Source: JBGTFE01 sp036403235 (lineage in GTDB: Bacteria; Acidobacteriota; Blastocatellia; Pyrinomonadales; Pyrinomonadaceae). Taken from it: 64,000 nucleotides of DNA. A model generated the notes under the pieces. That model made no database searches, was not told the origin of the DNA, and saw only the letters and a list, made by a program, of their open reading frames with translations. The position numbers and the translations under genes are program-made. The stretch's first letter is position 1, and every line of letters begins with the position of its first letter. The stretch covers positions 1 to 64,000 of the forward strand of contig DASWRI010000044.1 of assembly GCA_036403235.1 (NCBI GenBank), in the 5' to 3' direction. Of the stretch, positions 41,865 through 51,224 are shown one piece after another.

Positions 41865-43307
41865 TCAGACAAGTTTTGCGCCCGCCGCGCGCCGGTTTTC
41901 CATAATTTGTTGAAACGAAGCCGAAGCGATTTCGGCGGCGCTCAAAGTGGTCGCGTCCAAAATTTCATTTTCCGTCAAAGCGCCGCAGTTCAGCGCGCGA
42001 ACAAAAAAATTCAAAAGCCCTTGCGCCGAAGCCGCATCGTCGAAGACGTTTCCGGTCGTCGCCGCCCGTGTCGCTTTTTCGATAAAGTTTTTTAAGCGCG
42101 CCGCCTGGCCCTCCTTTGCTTCGAGAAAAAAAGCGTAAACGGCCGCGTAACGCGCCGCTAATTGCGCCGGGTGCAAATCCCAGCTCTGATAAAAACCATT
42201 GATGAGCGAATGCGTGACGTTGTTAAAATGCGCGCGCCATGCGCGATGAATGACGTATTTATTTTCCTTCGACTCGTTTTCGGATAAATTTTCGCCTTTG
42301 TGAATCGGAATCGGCATTTCGGTCGTGACCGAATCGGAAAGTCTTATGCGGAGCGGCGAGAGCGAAATCAGCATCATCTGACGCGCAAAATTGCACGCTT
42401 CGTGCCGCAGATGCTGGTGCGCGCCGGAAATGCCCAGGCTCGCCGTGTAATCGAAAGCGCCGAAATGCGCCGCGACGACGCGTCCTTTTCCAGCTTCGAC
42501 CAAATTTCCGAGCGCGATTTTCCCCTTTTGGCTGACAATCGACTGCGGCGTTTCAATCATTATCTCGATTTTGACTGCGCCTTCCGCCAGATTATTTTCC
42601 GCTTCAAACCTTTCGAGACGTTTTCGCAGCTCCTTTACTTCGTCCTTGCGCGTAATTTTCGGCAGCGTGACGACAAAATTTTCGGGAAGGCGGCCGCCGG
42701 TTTTTTCGATAAAATTTGTCAAAAATAAATCGAGCGTGCGCGTCGCCCTCTCGAAAGTTTCGGGCGCGAAGGATTTTATTCTGAAACCGCAAAACGCGGT
42801 AATCGTGTTTTCGAGAAACGATTTGGCTAATTCACTTGAAGCGGAAACGGCGTCCGCGTCTTCATCTTCGTCTGTGCGAAATCCGTAGCCGTCTTCGAAA
42901 TCGATGCGAAAATCTTCGATTGGCTCACGGCTCAGTTTTTCAATCGTGCGCTCGTAAATCGTCCACGCCAGCCACGCGTTTTCATTTTCCAGCTTTATTT
43001 TTTCGGGATTATCGGCGATTTGAAATTCCAGATTTCGAATGACGTCGGCGTAGCGCGGCAGCGTGTCAGCGCCTTTGAGCCACATCGCATCGGCGAACTC
43101 GACAAAATTCGGCGCGTAAGTTTCGATGGATTTTAGGGCAATCCGCCCGAGCTTTCGCGGCGTATCGGCTTTAAAAAGATGCGCGCCGCCGTAAACCGTA
43201 TGTATCGGCGAGCGCGCTTCGTGCGTTGAAATTTTCGTTTTCGAGTCTTTGACGAGTCCTTCGTCAAGCTCGTTTAAGATTATTCTGTCCATTTCCCGTA
43301 AATCCAT
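41865..43307 (-). CDS. HpcH/HpaI aldolase/citrate-lyase-like TIM-barrel protein (DUF6986 type)
   Basis: 480 residues. Segments seen: FRIDFEDGYGFRTDEDEDADAV (Asp/Glu metal region), VVTLPKITRKDEVKEL, KIEIMIETPQSIV, GRVVAAHFGAFDYTASLGIS and SWDLHPAQLAARYAAVYAF. These match CitE/HpcH-type metal-dependent C-C lyases, in the form sometimes annotated as DUF6986 or as a phosphoenolpyruvate kinase. The ends are longer than in simple CitE proteins. Substrate unknown. It is convergent with the PilZ gene and downstream of the SnoaL-like gene. Confidence 0.68.
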   Translation of the reverse strand: MDLREMDRIILNELDEGLVKDSKTKISTHEARSPIHTVYGGAHLFKADTPRKLGRIALKSIETYAPNFVEFADAMWLKGADTLPRYADVIRNLEFQIADNPEKIKLENENAWLAWTIYERTIEKLSREPIEDFRIDFEDGYGFRTDEDEDADAVSASSELAKSFLENTITAFCGFRIKSFAPETFERATRTLDLFLTNFIEKTGGRLPENFVVTLPKITRKDEVKELRKRLERFEAENNLAEGAVKIEIMIETPQSIVSQKGKIALGNLVEAGKGRVVAAHFGAFDYTASLGISGAHQHLRHEACNFARQMMLISLSPLRIRLSDSVTTEMPIPIHKGENLSENESKENKYVIHRAWRAHFNNVTHSLINGFYQSWDLHPAQLAARYAAVYAFFLEAKEGQAARLKNFIEKATRAATTGNVFDDAASAQGLLNFFVRALNCGALTENEILDATTLSAAEIASASFQQIMENRRAAGAKLV

Positions 43308-43337
43308 TTTGTATAAATTACGGAAAATTACAACTCT

Positions 43338-43823
43338 TTACTGCGTTTTTGTCGTCGTCGTTGGCGGCGGGCGAATTCCGGTGTATTGCGCGGAAGCAAT
43401 TTTCCAAGCGCCTTTTTCCTTTCGGCAGACCATCGTCGCCCGTATGCTGCGCGCCGGCAGCGTTTTTCCATCGCTCGTAATCGTGTAATTGAAACGGGCG
43501 ATGACGACGGCGAATTTATCGTAGCTGCGAATCGAGAACTCGGTCGCATCGGTCGTCGCGCTCATTTTATCGGCGGGCGGTTTTAATTCGGGCTTGTAAA
43601 ACCCGAGAACTTTGTCGCGCGCATCAAATTCGCCGAGCGGCGAGATTTCGATGTAGTCCGACGTGTAAATTTTATCGAGCGTCGCCGCATCGTAGGCGGT
43701 CTGCGCGCCGGTCATCTGGTTGACCAGAGATTTCAGCGCTTCGTCGTCCTTGCCGCTCTGCGCGAAAGTCAAACTGCTCGCCAAAAATAAAACAAAAGCA
43801 AAAATAAGAATTCTGAATTTCAT
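43338..43823 (-). CDS. Exported SnoaL/DUF4440-like protein
   Basis: 161 residues from the ATG at 43823. Signal peptide MKFRILIFAFVLFLASSLTFAQ. The mature part has the NTF2-like cone pattern: LKSLVNQMTGAQTAYDAATLDKIY, DYIEISPLGEF, RSYDKFAVVIARF, CRKEKGAWKIASAQYTGI. DUF4440-type proteins bind small ligands or have lost enzyme activity; no catalytic residue can be assigned. It lies 31 bases upstream of the TIM-barrel gene on the same strand. Confidence 0.8.
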   Translation of the reverse strand: MKFRILIFAFVLFLASSLTFAQSGKDDEALKSLVNQMTGAQTAYDAATLDKIYTSDYIEISPLGEFDARDKVLGFYKPELKPPADKMSATTDATEFSIRSYDKFAVVIARFNYTITSDGKTLPARSIRATMVCRKEKGAWKIASAQYTGIRPPPTTTTKTQ

Positions 43824-43900
43824 ATATAGCTCCGCCGGTTTTTTTATTTGAAAAATCAAAAGTTTTTACGTTCGTTCAGATACTTTGTTTCATTCGCCCT

Positions 43901-45292
43901 TTAAAACAATTCGTCCATCGCTTCATCGAGATTTCTGACGCCGACGACGCGGATTCCGAGAAGTTTTCCAAGTCCGGTTTTATTTGTCGCGGGCAGAATC
44001 AATTTCTTAAAACCGAGCGTCTGCGCTTCTCTCGCTCTGGATTGCGCCTGAAGGACGCCGCGAACTTCGCCGGTCAAGCCGATTTCGCCAAAAACGGCCG
44101 TGTCGGGCGGAATCTGCAAATTACGATAGCTCGAAGCAATCGCCGCAATCACGCCCAAATCCGCCGCCGGTTCGTCGATTTCCAAACCGCCTGCGACATT
44201 GACGAAAACATCGTCGCCGCCGAGCTGGAAACCTAATTTTTTCTCCAAAACGGCGATTAAAAGCGATGTCCGGTTGTAGTCGAAGCCCTGCGCCATACGC
44301 CTGCCCGAGCCAAATTTCGTGCCCGAAACGAGCGCCTGAATTTCGACCAGAAGCGGGCGCGTGCCCTCCATGCAAACGGTCACGACCGAACCGGACGCGC
44401 CTTCGGGACGCTCCTGCAAAAAAACTTCCGAAGGATTTCCGACCGGATGCAAACCCTCGTTGGTCATCTCGAAAATGCCGATTTCGTTGGCCGCGCCAAA
44501 TCGATTTTTGGTCGCGCGGATAATCCGGTGATTATGATGGCGGTCACCTTCGAAATACAAAACCGTATCGACGATGTGCTCGAGCGCTTTCGGCCCGGCA
44601 ATCGAGCCCTCTTTGGTGACGTGACCGATAAGAAAAACGGGCGTTCCGGTCTGCTTGGCAAACATCATAAATTCTCCGGCGACGGCGCGCACCTGCGAGA
44701 CGCTTCCGGGCGCGGATTCGATTTTTGCGCTGAAAACCGTCTGAATCGAATCGACGATGACGAAATCCGGCTTCAGACGCTCGGTTTCCGACAAGATGTT
44801 TTCGAGATTCGTTTCGGGCAGAAGAAAAAGATTTTCGGCATTTAGGCCGAGCCGCTCGCCGCGCATTTTTATCTGGCGTTCCGATTCTTCGCCCGAAACG
44901 TAGAGGACTTTGCCGCCCGAAGCACTTAATTTATCAGCCATTTGAATGACGATGGTCGATTTCCCGATGCCGGGCGAGCCGCCGATTAAAACGAGCGAAC
45001 CGGCGACGATTCCGCCGCCTAAAACTCTATCGAATTCCTCGATTCCGCTCGTCGCGCGCGCGTCGTCCTGCGATTCGATTTCGGCGTAGGAGACGGGCTT
45101 AACTTCGCGAAAGGCGTTTTCGCCGAAGCGTACTCCCGCCGAAGAAGCTTTGCCGACCGCCTGCACCGTCGGGCGAAATTTTTCCTCGACGGCAGTATTC
45201 CATTCGCCGCAGTCGGAACACTGCCCAAACCATTTTCGCTCCTGTCGGCCGCAGTTCTGGCAGACGTAAATCGTTGAAGGTGTTTTTGCCAT
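43901..45292 (-). CDS. radA: DNA repair protein RadA
   Basis: 463 residues. N-terminal C4 zinc finger (YVCQNCGRQ...QCSDCGEW), Walker A GGSPGIGKST, the RadA-specific KNRFG motif (ATKNRFGAANEIG) and a C-terminal Lon-protease-like domain (LGVIAAIASSYRNL, FGEIGLTGEVRG). It assists branch migration in recombination. Nothing in the near context changes this view. No Shine-Dalgarno seen before the ATG. Confidence 0.97.
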   Translation of the reverse strand: MAKTPSTIYVCQNCGRQERKWFGQCSDCGEWNTAVEEKFRPTVQAVGKASSAGVRFGENAFREVKPVSYAEIESQDDARATSGIEEFDRVLGGGIVAGSLVLIGGSPGIGKSTIVIQMADKLSASGGKVLYVSGEESERQIKMRGERLGLNAENLFLLPETNLENILSETERLKPDFVIVDSIQTVFSAKIESAPGSVSQVRAVAGEFMMFAKQTGTPVFLIGHVTKEGSIAGPKALEHIVDTVLYFEGDRHHNHRIIRATKNRFGAANEIGIFEMTNEGLHPVGNPSEVFLQERPEGASGSVVTVCMEGTRPLLVEIQALVSGTKFGSGRRMAQGFDYNRTSLLIAVLEKKLGFQLGGDDVFVNVAGGLEIDEPAADLGVIAAIASSYRNLQIPPDTAVFGEIGLTGEVRGVLQAQSRAREAQTLGFKKLILPATNKTGLGKLLGIRVVGVRNLDEAMDELF

Positions 45293-45455
45293 AAATTTAT
45301 GTAGGAAAACGAGTCAAAATTCGTATTTTTCCGAGACGCTTTCTATTTTACCAGACATTGAAACATGCATAAAATCGGCATCGGCACGGAAATTGTCTAT
45401 AAATTTTACAACTCGCCCGAACGGGTCGAGAATTTTGATTTCAAGGGGTAAAAAT

Positions 45456-45704
45456 ATGGCGAACGACAACCAGAACAACGATTTTCAACCGAACGAAGAA
45501 CAAAACGAGCAAAGCGGAAGCGAGGGTTTTAAGGTGAGCAACCAGGGACAGGGCATCGGCGGCGGAAAGGGGCGTGAAGGCGGTCAGAAGGCCGGCCAAT
45601 TTGCCGATGAAGATGATTTCGAAATGCAGACCGACCAGTCAATCGCGCAGGCCGCGCCCGGACAAACCGCGACGGCGACCAATCAGGGAAGCAGCAACGC
45701 ATAA
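45456..45704 (+). CDS. Small Gln/Asn/Gly-rich protein
   Basis: 82 residues from the ATG at 45456 (RBS CAAGGGG). Composition is dominated by Gln, Asn, Gly and Glu: NDFQPNEEQNEQSGSEG, GQGIGGGKGREGGQKAGQ, then an acidic FADEDDFEMQTDQ. No fold is expected; likely a disordered stress or seed-type protein. A strong terminator follows, which supports a real small gene. Family not recognised. Confidence 0.7.
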   Translation: MANDNQNNDFQPNEEQNEQSGSEGFKVSNQGQGIGGGKGREGGQKAGQFADEDDFEMQTDQSIAQAAPGQTATATNQGSSNA

Positions 45705-45721
45705 TCTTTTGTTAATTTAGC

Positions 45722-45762
45722 AAAAATCGCGGGAAAACTGCTCACTTTTCCCGCGATTTTTT
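45722..45762. terminator. Strong intrinsic terminator
   Basis: AAAAATCGCGGGAAAA and TTTTCCCGCGATTTTT are perfect reverse complements around an eight-base loop, ending in a T-run. Confidence 0.95.
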
Positions 45763-45847
45763 ATTTGACCGAAAATTAAAATTGTTCATCCCGGTGCTTG
45801 ATTTTCATTATCGGTAAAACTAAATTCGTGATAAAATTCTTTCCGTA

Positions 45848-46996
45848 ATGAAACTTGACGTTCTCATAATCAGAATCGGATTCGTCGCATTGCTGATGGT
45901 GCTCGGCTTTATCCTCAATCCGTTTGAAAAAACGGCTCGGCTCGGTTTTGACTCAATCGGTAACGATATTCGACCGTTTTTGTCGGCCTTGTTCGGCGGC
46001 ATTATCGCGCTTTTTATTATCGCCTTTGAAATGCGTGTGCGGCGCGTTTCGCTGAAAACTCTTATCGGCGCGGCCATCGGCTCGATTTTGGGAATTTTGG
46101 GCGCGTTTTTAATCGGCGTTCTGATTTCGATTCAAAAAGAAGCGGCGGTTTCAGCCGAAATGCAGACGTTCTTGACGATTTCACTGGCGTTTTTTATGGG
46201 CTACATCGGTCTCATGGTCGGCGCGGCGAAAGGCGAATATCTTGATTTATCGGTTCTGGGCGGGATTTTTTCCGACAAAAACGTCAAGCGCGACTGCAAA
46301 GTCCTCGACACGTCCGTCATCATCGACGGGCGCATCGCTGACGTTGCCGAAACCGGATTTTTGGGCGGAACTTTGATAATTCCGCAGTTTATTTTGACCG
46401 AGCTGCAGCAGGTCGCCGATTCGCCCGACTCGTCAAAACGCCAGCGCGGGCGACGCGGGCTCGACATGCTCCAGCGCCTGCGCAACAATTCGAAAATCGA
46501 CATCCAGATTATCGAAACCGATTTTCCGCAGGTGCGCGAAGTCGATTTGAAACTAATCGAGCTCGGCAAACAGCTCGACGCCGTTATCGTCACCAACGAT
46601 TTTAATTTGAACAAAGTTTCGCAGCTTCGCGGCGTGCAGGTTTTGAATATCAACGAGCTCGCCAACGCGCTCAAACCGGTCGTTCTGCCGGGCGAAGCGA
46701 TGCGCGTTTTTGTCTTGAAAGAAGGCAAGGAATACAATCAGGGCGTCGCATATCTGGACGACGGAACAATGGTCGTCATCGACAACGCGCGGCGGCTTAT
46801 CGGCAAAACCGCCGACGTCGCGGTGACGAGCGTGTTGCAGACGACCGCCGGAAAAATGATTTTCGGGCGTCTTTGGGAAGAAAAAGACGAAAATTACGAA
46901 AACTCGCCGAACATTCACGATTCGCGTGCGACCGGTTTCAGAAAAACCGCGCGCGATATGCAGAGCGTCAGTTTTATTCCGAATAACGAAGAATAA
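45848..46996 (+). CDS. PIN/TRAM domain membrane protein (YacL-like)
   Basis: 382 residues. Four membrane segments lie in residues 1-140 (e.g. IGFVALLMVLGFIL, ALFGGIIALFIIAF). A PIN nuclease domain follows, with the first acidic residue in LDTSVIIDGRI near residue 153 and further Asp in VTNDFNLNKV; a TRAM domain (GEAMRVFVLKEGKEYNQGVAYLDDGTMVV) is at the C-terminus. Same architecture as YacL, which also stands before ispD-ispF in Firmicutes. Presumably a membrane-tethered RNase. A heptamer repeat begins at its stop codon. Confidence 0.93.
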   Translation: MKLDVLIIRIGFVALLMVLGFILNPFEKTARLGFDSIGNDIRPFLSALFGGIIALFIIAFEMRVRRVSLKTLIGAAIGSILGILGAFLIGVLISIQKEAAVSAEMQTFLTISLAFFMGYIGLMVGAAKGEYLDLSVLGGIFSDKNVKRDCKVLDTSVIIDGRIADVAETGFLGGTLIIPQFILTELQQVADSPDSSKRQRGRRGLDMLQRLRNNSKIDIQIIETDFPQVREVDLKLIELGKQLDAVIVTNDFNLNKVSQLRGVQVLNINELANALKPVVLPGEAMRVFVLKEGKEYNQGVAYLDDGTMVVIDNARRLIGKTADVAVTSVLQTTAGKMIFGRLWEEKDENYENSPNIHDSRATGFRKTARDMQSVSFIPNNEE

Positions 46997-47070
46997 GTGA
47001 AAAGTGAAAAGTGACAGGTGATAGGTTTTGTTTTCACTTATCACTTTTTAATTATCACTTATCACTTTTT
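46994..47070. repeat. Heptamer inverted repeat, GTGAAAA type
   Basis: Left arm AAGTGAAAAGTGAAAAGTGA and more, right arm TTTTCACTTATCACTTTTT with a further ATCACTTATCACTTTTT. It fills the whole gap: from the stop of the PIN/TRAM gene to the base before the ispD ATG. Confidence 0.92.
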
Positions 47071-47784
47071 ATGAACGTTGCGATTATAGTTGCCGGCGGA
47101 AGCGGAACCAGATTCGGCGGCGAAATCCCGAAGCAGTTTGTCGAAATTTGCGGAAAGCCGCTCGTCGCGCACACGCTCGATGCGTTCGAAAATTGTTCTT
47201 CGATTGACGAAATCGTCCTCGTTTTGCCCGCCGTTGAGCTCGAAAATTTCAGAAAAAAAAATAACTCGATTAAATTAAAAACGATTGTCGCGGGCGGAAA
47301 AACCCGCGCCGAATCGGTTTTTAACGGTCTGCAGGCTGTCTCCGGCAAAGCGGAAATCGTCGCCGTTCACGACGGCGCGCGCCCTCTGGTTTCCGCCGAA
47401 GAAATTTCCCGTACAATCGAAATGGCGAAAGAGACGGGCGCGGCGTGCCTGGTCGCGCCCGTCAGCGATACGATAAAAAAAGTTTCCGGCGGAAAAATAA
47501 TCGAAACCGTCGACCGCGAAAACTTACGCCGTGCTCTGACGCCGCAGGCATTTCGGCTGGAGATTCTGCAAAAAGCGTTCGATGCGGCCGATTTGAGCGA
47601 AGCGGCGACCGACGAATGTTTTCTGGTGGAAAAAGCGGGCTTTGAAATCGCGACGGTCGAAGGCAGCGCGAAAAACATCAAGATTACGACCCGCGAAGAT
47701 TTGATTTGGGCAGAAGTTTTTTTAAGAGAGAAGTCGGATAATGGATGCCAGATGTTAGAATCCGGCTTCTTTTCTAAAATCTGA
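47071..47784 (+). CDS. ispD: 2-C-methyl-D-erythritol 4-phosphate cytidylyltransferase
   Basis: 237 residues. AIIVAGGSGTRFGGEIPKQF is the CTP loop, AVHDGARPLV and VAPVSDTIK are conserved blocks, and RALTPQAFRLEIL and ATDECFLVEKAG lead to the IKITTRED end. MEP-pathway enzyme making CDP-ME. The family normally ends soon after AEVFLRE; the last 17 or so residues (EKSDNGCQMLESGFFSKI) and the TGA are encoded by an inverted repeat, so the tail is probably a repeat-derived extension. No Shine-Dalgarno: the preceding repeat touches the ATG. Confidence 0.95.
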   Translation: MNVAIIVAGGSGTRFGGEIPKQFVEICGKPLVAHTLDAFENCSSIDEIVLVLPAVELENFRKKNNSIKLKTIVAGGKTRAESVFNGLQAVSGKAEIVAVHDGARPLVSAEEISRTIEMAKETGAACLVAPVSDTIKKVSGGKIIETVDRENLRRALTPQAFRLEILQKAFDAADLSEAATDECFLVEKAGFEIATVEGSAKNIKITTREDLIWAEVFLREKSDNGCQMLESGFFSKI

Positions 47785-47792
47785 AATCTAAT
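47729..47792. repeat. Inverted repeat invading the ispD 3' end
   Basis: AGAAGTCGGAT (47729-47739) pairs with ATCCGGCTTCT (47760-47770), one wobble; TCTAAAA TCTGAAA TCTAATA heptamers follow. It supplies the last codons and stop of ispD and ends four bases before the ispF ATG. Confidence 0.82.
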
Positions 47793-47796
47793 ATTT

Positions 47797-48279
47797 ATGT
47801 ATCGAATCGGTTTCGGCAGCGACGTTCATCGTCTGGTTGAAGGCAAAAAATTAATTCTCGGCGGCGTCGAGATTGAATCTGATAAAGGCGCGGAAGGACA
47901 CTCGGACGCCGACGCGCTCTCACACGCCGTCACCGACGCGATTTTCGGCGCGCTCGCGCTCGGCGACATCGGCTCGCATTTTTCCGACGCGGAAGAACGC
48001 TGGCGCAACGCCGAAAGCTTTATTTTTCTGCGCTACGCGGTCGGTTTGATGAAAGAGAAAAATTTCAGAATCGGCAATGTCGATGCGGTCATTCATCTGG
48101 AAAAACCGAAGCTGCGCCCGTTTATCGACGATATGCGCGAAAATCTGGCGAAAGTTTTGGAGATTGAAACTAATTGTATTAGTATAAAAGCCAAAACAGG
48201 CGAAAGCCTTGACGCCGTCGGCGAACGGCGCGCCATCAAAGCCGAAGCGGTTGTTTTACTTGAAAAGGAAAACGTTTAA
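47797..48279 (+). CDS. ispF: 2-C-methyl-D-erythritol 2,4-cyclodiphosphate synthase
   Basis: 160 residues. GFGSDVHRLVEGKKLILGGV carries the zinc ligands Asp and His; GHSDADALSHAVTDAIFGAL the third; GDIGSHFSD and KAKTGESLDAVG are substrate-binding segments. It cyclises CDP-ME 2-phosphate. Directly after ispD, only repeat units between them. No Shine-Dalgarno visible. Confidence 0.96.
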   Translation: MYRIGFGSDVHRLVEGKKLILGGVEIESDKGAEGHSDADALSHAVTDAIFGALALGDIGSHFSDAEERWRNAESFIFLRYAVGLMKEKNFRIGNVDAVIHLEKPKLRPFIDDMRENLAKVLEIETNCISIKAKTGESLDAVGERRAIKAEAVVLLEKENV

Positions 48280-48368
48280 TCGAGCGAGAAAATTTTTTCG
48301 ATGTTTTATTTTTCAAGCCAAAACGCTCCCGAAAGACGAATTTATTAACCGCAACAAGGAGAAAAATA

Positions 48369-49097
48369 ATGAAGCGTTACATTTTTACGGCAATCGTGTT
48401 TTCCCTGATGTTTGTTTTCGGCCAGTCGATTACGGCGCAGACAAAAACGGTCGATAAAACCAAAAAATCGCTGAAAACATTGAAAAATTCGCTCACCAAA
48501 AATAGCCGTTACGGCGATGAAATCATTTACTGGTTTAATCCGCTGAATTTCAAAAATTGTGAAGTCAGCTACCGTTTTGCGCGTTTGAATGAAAATGCTT
48601 CTGACCGTTTTGCCGCCGTCGCGGTTGACCGCACTTCGCCGCTTGCGAGGACGAATACGGTCAGAAACAGCGAGCTGCCGATTGCCCAAACGACGAGCGT
48701 TTCGCAGCAAAACGGCAGAACGACAACCGCGCCGCAGGTGACCGCTAACGCAAACTTGAGCCAGCTAAATGCGCGCGCAAAAGTGTTTTATAACAATAGT
48801 TTTCCGTATTATTACTACGGCATCGACCGCCGGACTTTTTATATGGAACAGGTCGTGACGATTGTCGATTTGTCGGAAATCGACCCGAATTCGATAAAGC
48901 TCCGGACGAGCCCGTTCGGACAGGAATATGTCTTTTTTAATTCGTTCAAAGACAAATCGGGAATTGGAAAGCAAATGTTCGGCAATAAAAACGACATGAT
49001 TGAAGTCGAATCGGATTTCGTTCCGGTTTCGGACAAGAAAAGCGCGCAGAAAATCAGCAGCGCGCTGGTCGAAGCCGTCAACGCCTGTCGCGAATAA
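48369..49097 (+). CDS. Exported protein of unknown function
   Basis: 242 residues. Signal peptide MKRYIFTAIVFSLMFVFGQS with cleavage near ITAQ. A polar, Thr/Asn/Gln-rich segment (about residues 90-140) divides two parts; the second has YGIDRRTFYMEQVVTIVDLS and IKLRTSPFGQEYVFFNSF, probably beta structure. RBS AAGGAG is good. No known domain recognised. A terminator of long symmetrical shape follows. Confidence 0.75.
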   Translation: MKRYIFTAIVFSLMFVFGQSITAQTKTVDKTKKSLKTLKNSLTKNSRYGDEIIYWFNPLNFKNCEVSYRFARLNENASDRFAAVAVDRTSPLARTNTVRNSELPIAQTTSVSQQNGRTTTAPQVTANANLSQLNARAKVFYNNSFPYYYYGIDRRTFYMEQVVTIVDLSEIDPNSIKLRTSPFGQEYVFFNSFKDKSGIGKQMFGNKNDMIEVESDFVPVSDKKSAQKISSALVEAVNACRE

Positions 49098-49103
49098 TTC
49101 GAG

Positions 49104-49160
49104 AATTACAAATAAAAAAGACCGCCGATTGTCACCGGCGGTCTTTTTTTATTTGTAATT
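49104..49160. terminator. Bidirectional terminator with long arms
   Basis: AATTACAAATAAAAAAGACCGCCG and its complement pair along 24 bases except for one inserted T; GC core GACCGCCG/CGGCGGTC with flanking A and T runs, between convergent genes. Confidence 0.95.
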
Positions 49161-49170
49161 CGAAACTGAT

Positions 49171-49689
49171 TTAGAAATTGTTCGGAAAATCCGCGCCATA
49201 CTCTCTGCCGACGCGGAGAACTTCGTACCACGTCGTGCTTATATCCGAGACAAGCTCGTATTCATTCTGTCTGAAGTTGTCGGAAGTTTCCTCTCTAGCG
49301 GCTTCCTGTTCCATAAAATCGCCGTAATTTCTCCACGCGTTCATGTGCTCAGACCAGGCGGCCTGAAAATCTCTCGGGAAGTCGGAAACATTCATCGAGC
49401 TTGATTCAAAGTAGTATTGATTAATCAATTCGGCGCGTTTTGAGAAATCCGAGCTGTCAACCGACTCTGATTTTTCACGCGAAATACCGTTTCGTTTATC
49501 CTGTTCGAGAAACGTCTTGATTTTATAGCCCGTGTCTTTTCGACAACGATTGTTGGAGCTTCTGAATTCGTAGTTTTTTACCGGCGGGACTTGATAAATC
49601 AGCGCCGGCGAAAAAAGCAGGGCGATAAAGGCCGAAAAAGCGAATGTTGCGAAAAATGTTATTAGTGCTGCAATGTGTTTACTTCTCAT
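49171..49689 (-). CDS. Membrane-anchored or exported protein of unknown function
   Basis: 172 residues from the ATG at 49689. A longer reading (from 50277) runs antisense through the phosphorylase gene and is rejected. The N-terminal MRSKHIAALITFFATFAFSAFIALLFSPALIY is one long hydrophobic segment, either signal anchor or signal peptide. The rest is polar: RCRKDTGYKIKTFLEQDKRNG and a helical end (AWSEHMNAWRNYGDFMEQEA). No family recognised. It is divergent from the phosphorylase gene. Confidence 0.7.
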   Translation of the reverse strand: MRSKHIAALITFFATFAFSAFIALLFSPALIYQVPPVKNYEFRSSNNRCRKDTGYKIKTFLEQDKRNGISREKSESVDSSDFSKRAELINQYYFESSSMNVSDFPRDFQAAWSEHMNAWRNYGDFMEQEAAREETSDNFRQNEYELVSDISTTWYEVLRVGREYGADFPNNF

Positions 49690-49818
49690 GGCAAGTTCTA
49701 TTATTGCGCAAATTCTAAAAAAAGAAAATATTTTTCGGGAGAAAAACCGCTTTTCGTCTAAATTTTCAAAAATGGACATTTGGGCGAGCGTTGTGCGAAA
49801 CTTGGACAAACTTTTTCT

Positions 49819-51135
49819 ATGAAACCACAGGAAATCATATCCAAAAAAAGAGACGGCTTTAAGCTCGAGCGCGAAGAAATACAAGAATTTATCGACGGCG
49901 TAACCGATAAATCGTGGGCGGATTATCAAATTTCGGCGCTCCTGATGGCGATGTTTACGCGCGGTCTGGATTTGGACGAGCAAAACGCTTTGACAAACGC
50001 GATGCTTCATTCGGGCGAGATTCTCGATTTTTCCGACATCACACAGCCGAAAGCCGACAAACATTCGACCGGCGGCGTCGGCGACAAAACTTCTTTGATA
50101 ATCGCGCCCGTCGTCGCCGCGTGCGGCGTCGCCGTCCCGATGATTTCCGGTCGCGGCCTCGGTCACACCGGCGGAACGCTCGACAAGCTCGAATCGATTA
50201 AAGGCTACAACGTCAGGCTTTCGACCGACGAATTTCGTCAGATTATCAAAACGTGCAATTTTGCGATGGCCGGCCAAACAGCCGAAATCGCGCCCGCCGA
50301 TAAAAAATTGTATGCGCTGCGCGACGCTACGGCGACCGTTCCCTTTATTCCTCTGATTGTCGCTTCGATTATGTCAAAAAAACTGGCGGAAGGTCTCGAC
50401 GCGCTCGTTTTGGACGTGAAAACCGGAAGCGGCGCGTTTATCCAGGAATTTGCCGAGTCAAAACGGCTCGCCGAAGCGCTCGTTAAGACGGGAAACGCTT
50501 TCGGCGTGCGGACGCAGGCGGTGATTTCGGATATGAGCGAGCCGCTCGGAAAATACGTCGGAAACGCGCTCGAAGTTTACGAATGTCTCAAGATTTTGCG
50601 CGGCGAGGCGGAAATTGAAATGCGGCCGACGCTTGAGCTTTCAATCGAGCTCGCGGCGGGAATGTTGATTTTGGGCGGCGCGGCCGAGACGATTGAAAAT
50701 GCCAAATCAAAAATTAAAAATGTGATTGATTCGGGCGCAGCGCTCGAAAGATTTCGCCTCAACATCGAATGTCAGGGCGGCGACTTGAAAGTTTGCGACG
50801 CGCCCGAAACTTTGTTTGAAAATGATTTAATCGAATTTGCGATAAAAGCGAAAAAATCGGGTTTTGTCGCGGAAATCGACACATTTGCGCTCGGCGAAGC
50901 CATCGGCGCAATCGGCGGCGGCAGAATAAAAGCCGAAGACGGAATCGACCACGCCGTCGGTTACGCCTGCCGCGCAAAAATAGGCGACGAAATTAAAGAA
51001 AACGAAACAATCGGCGTTTTATTCTGCCGCAATCAAAATCAAGCCGTCTCGATAAACGAAAAACTGCAAAGTGCTTACCACACGAGCGAAGAAAAACCGG
51101 AAGCTTTGAAATTAATAAAAACAATCGTCAGCTGA
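49819..51135 (+). CDS. pdp: Pyrimidine-nucleoside (or thymidine) phosphorylase
   Basis: 438 residues from the ATG at 49819. KPQEIISKKRDGFKLEREEI opens the alpha domain; KHSTGGVGDKTSLI binds phosphate, AMAGQTAEIAPADKKLYALRDATATV and LDVKTGSGAF are diagnostic of the DeoA/Pdp family. It splits thymidine and uridine or deoxyuridine into base and sugar phosphate. Downstream lie a VWA protein and a nucleoside-type ABC importer, which fits nucleoside salvage. The choice between pdp and deoA is not settled by sequence. Confidence 0.94.
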   Translation: MKPQEIISKKRDGFKLEREEIQEFIDGVTDKSWADYQISALLMAMFTRGLDLDEQNALTNAMLHSGEILDFSDITQPKADKHSTGGVGDKTSLIIAPVVAACGVAVPMISGRGLGHTGGTLDKLESIKGYNVRLSTDEFRQIIKTCNFAMAGQTAEIAPADKKLYALRDATATVPFIPLIVASIMSKKLAEGLDALVLDVKTGSGAFIQEFAESKRLAEALVKTGNAFGVRTQAVISDMSEPLGKYVGNALEVYECLKILRGEAEIEMRPTLELSIELAAGMLILGGAAETIENAKSKIKNVIDSGAALERFRLNIECQGGDLKVCDAPETLFENDLIEFAIKAKKSGFVAEIDTFALGEAIGAIGGGRIKAEDGIDHAVGYACRAKIGDEIKENETIGVLFCRNQNQAVSINEKLQSAYHTSEEKPEALKLIKTIVS

Positions 51136-51224
51136 GAAAGTTTTTCTGCAAGCCGCGTAAATTTTGTTCGTTCTTTTTTCAGATGTAAAAAACATCGGGA
51201 ATCAGAAAAACAGGAGCGAATAAA

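Noticed and set aside
49690..50277. N-terminal extension of the minus-strand gene at 49171
   Set aside because: It runs antisense through the phosphorylase gene; a hydrophobic N-terminus begins at 49689.
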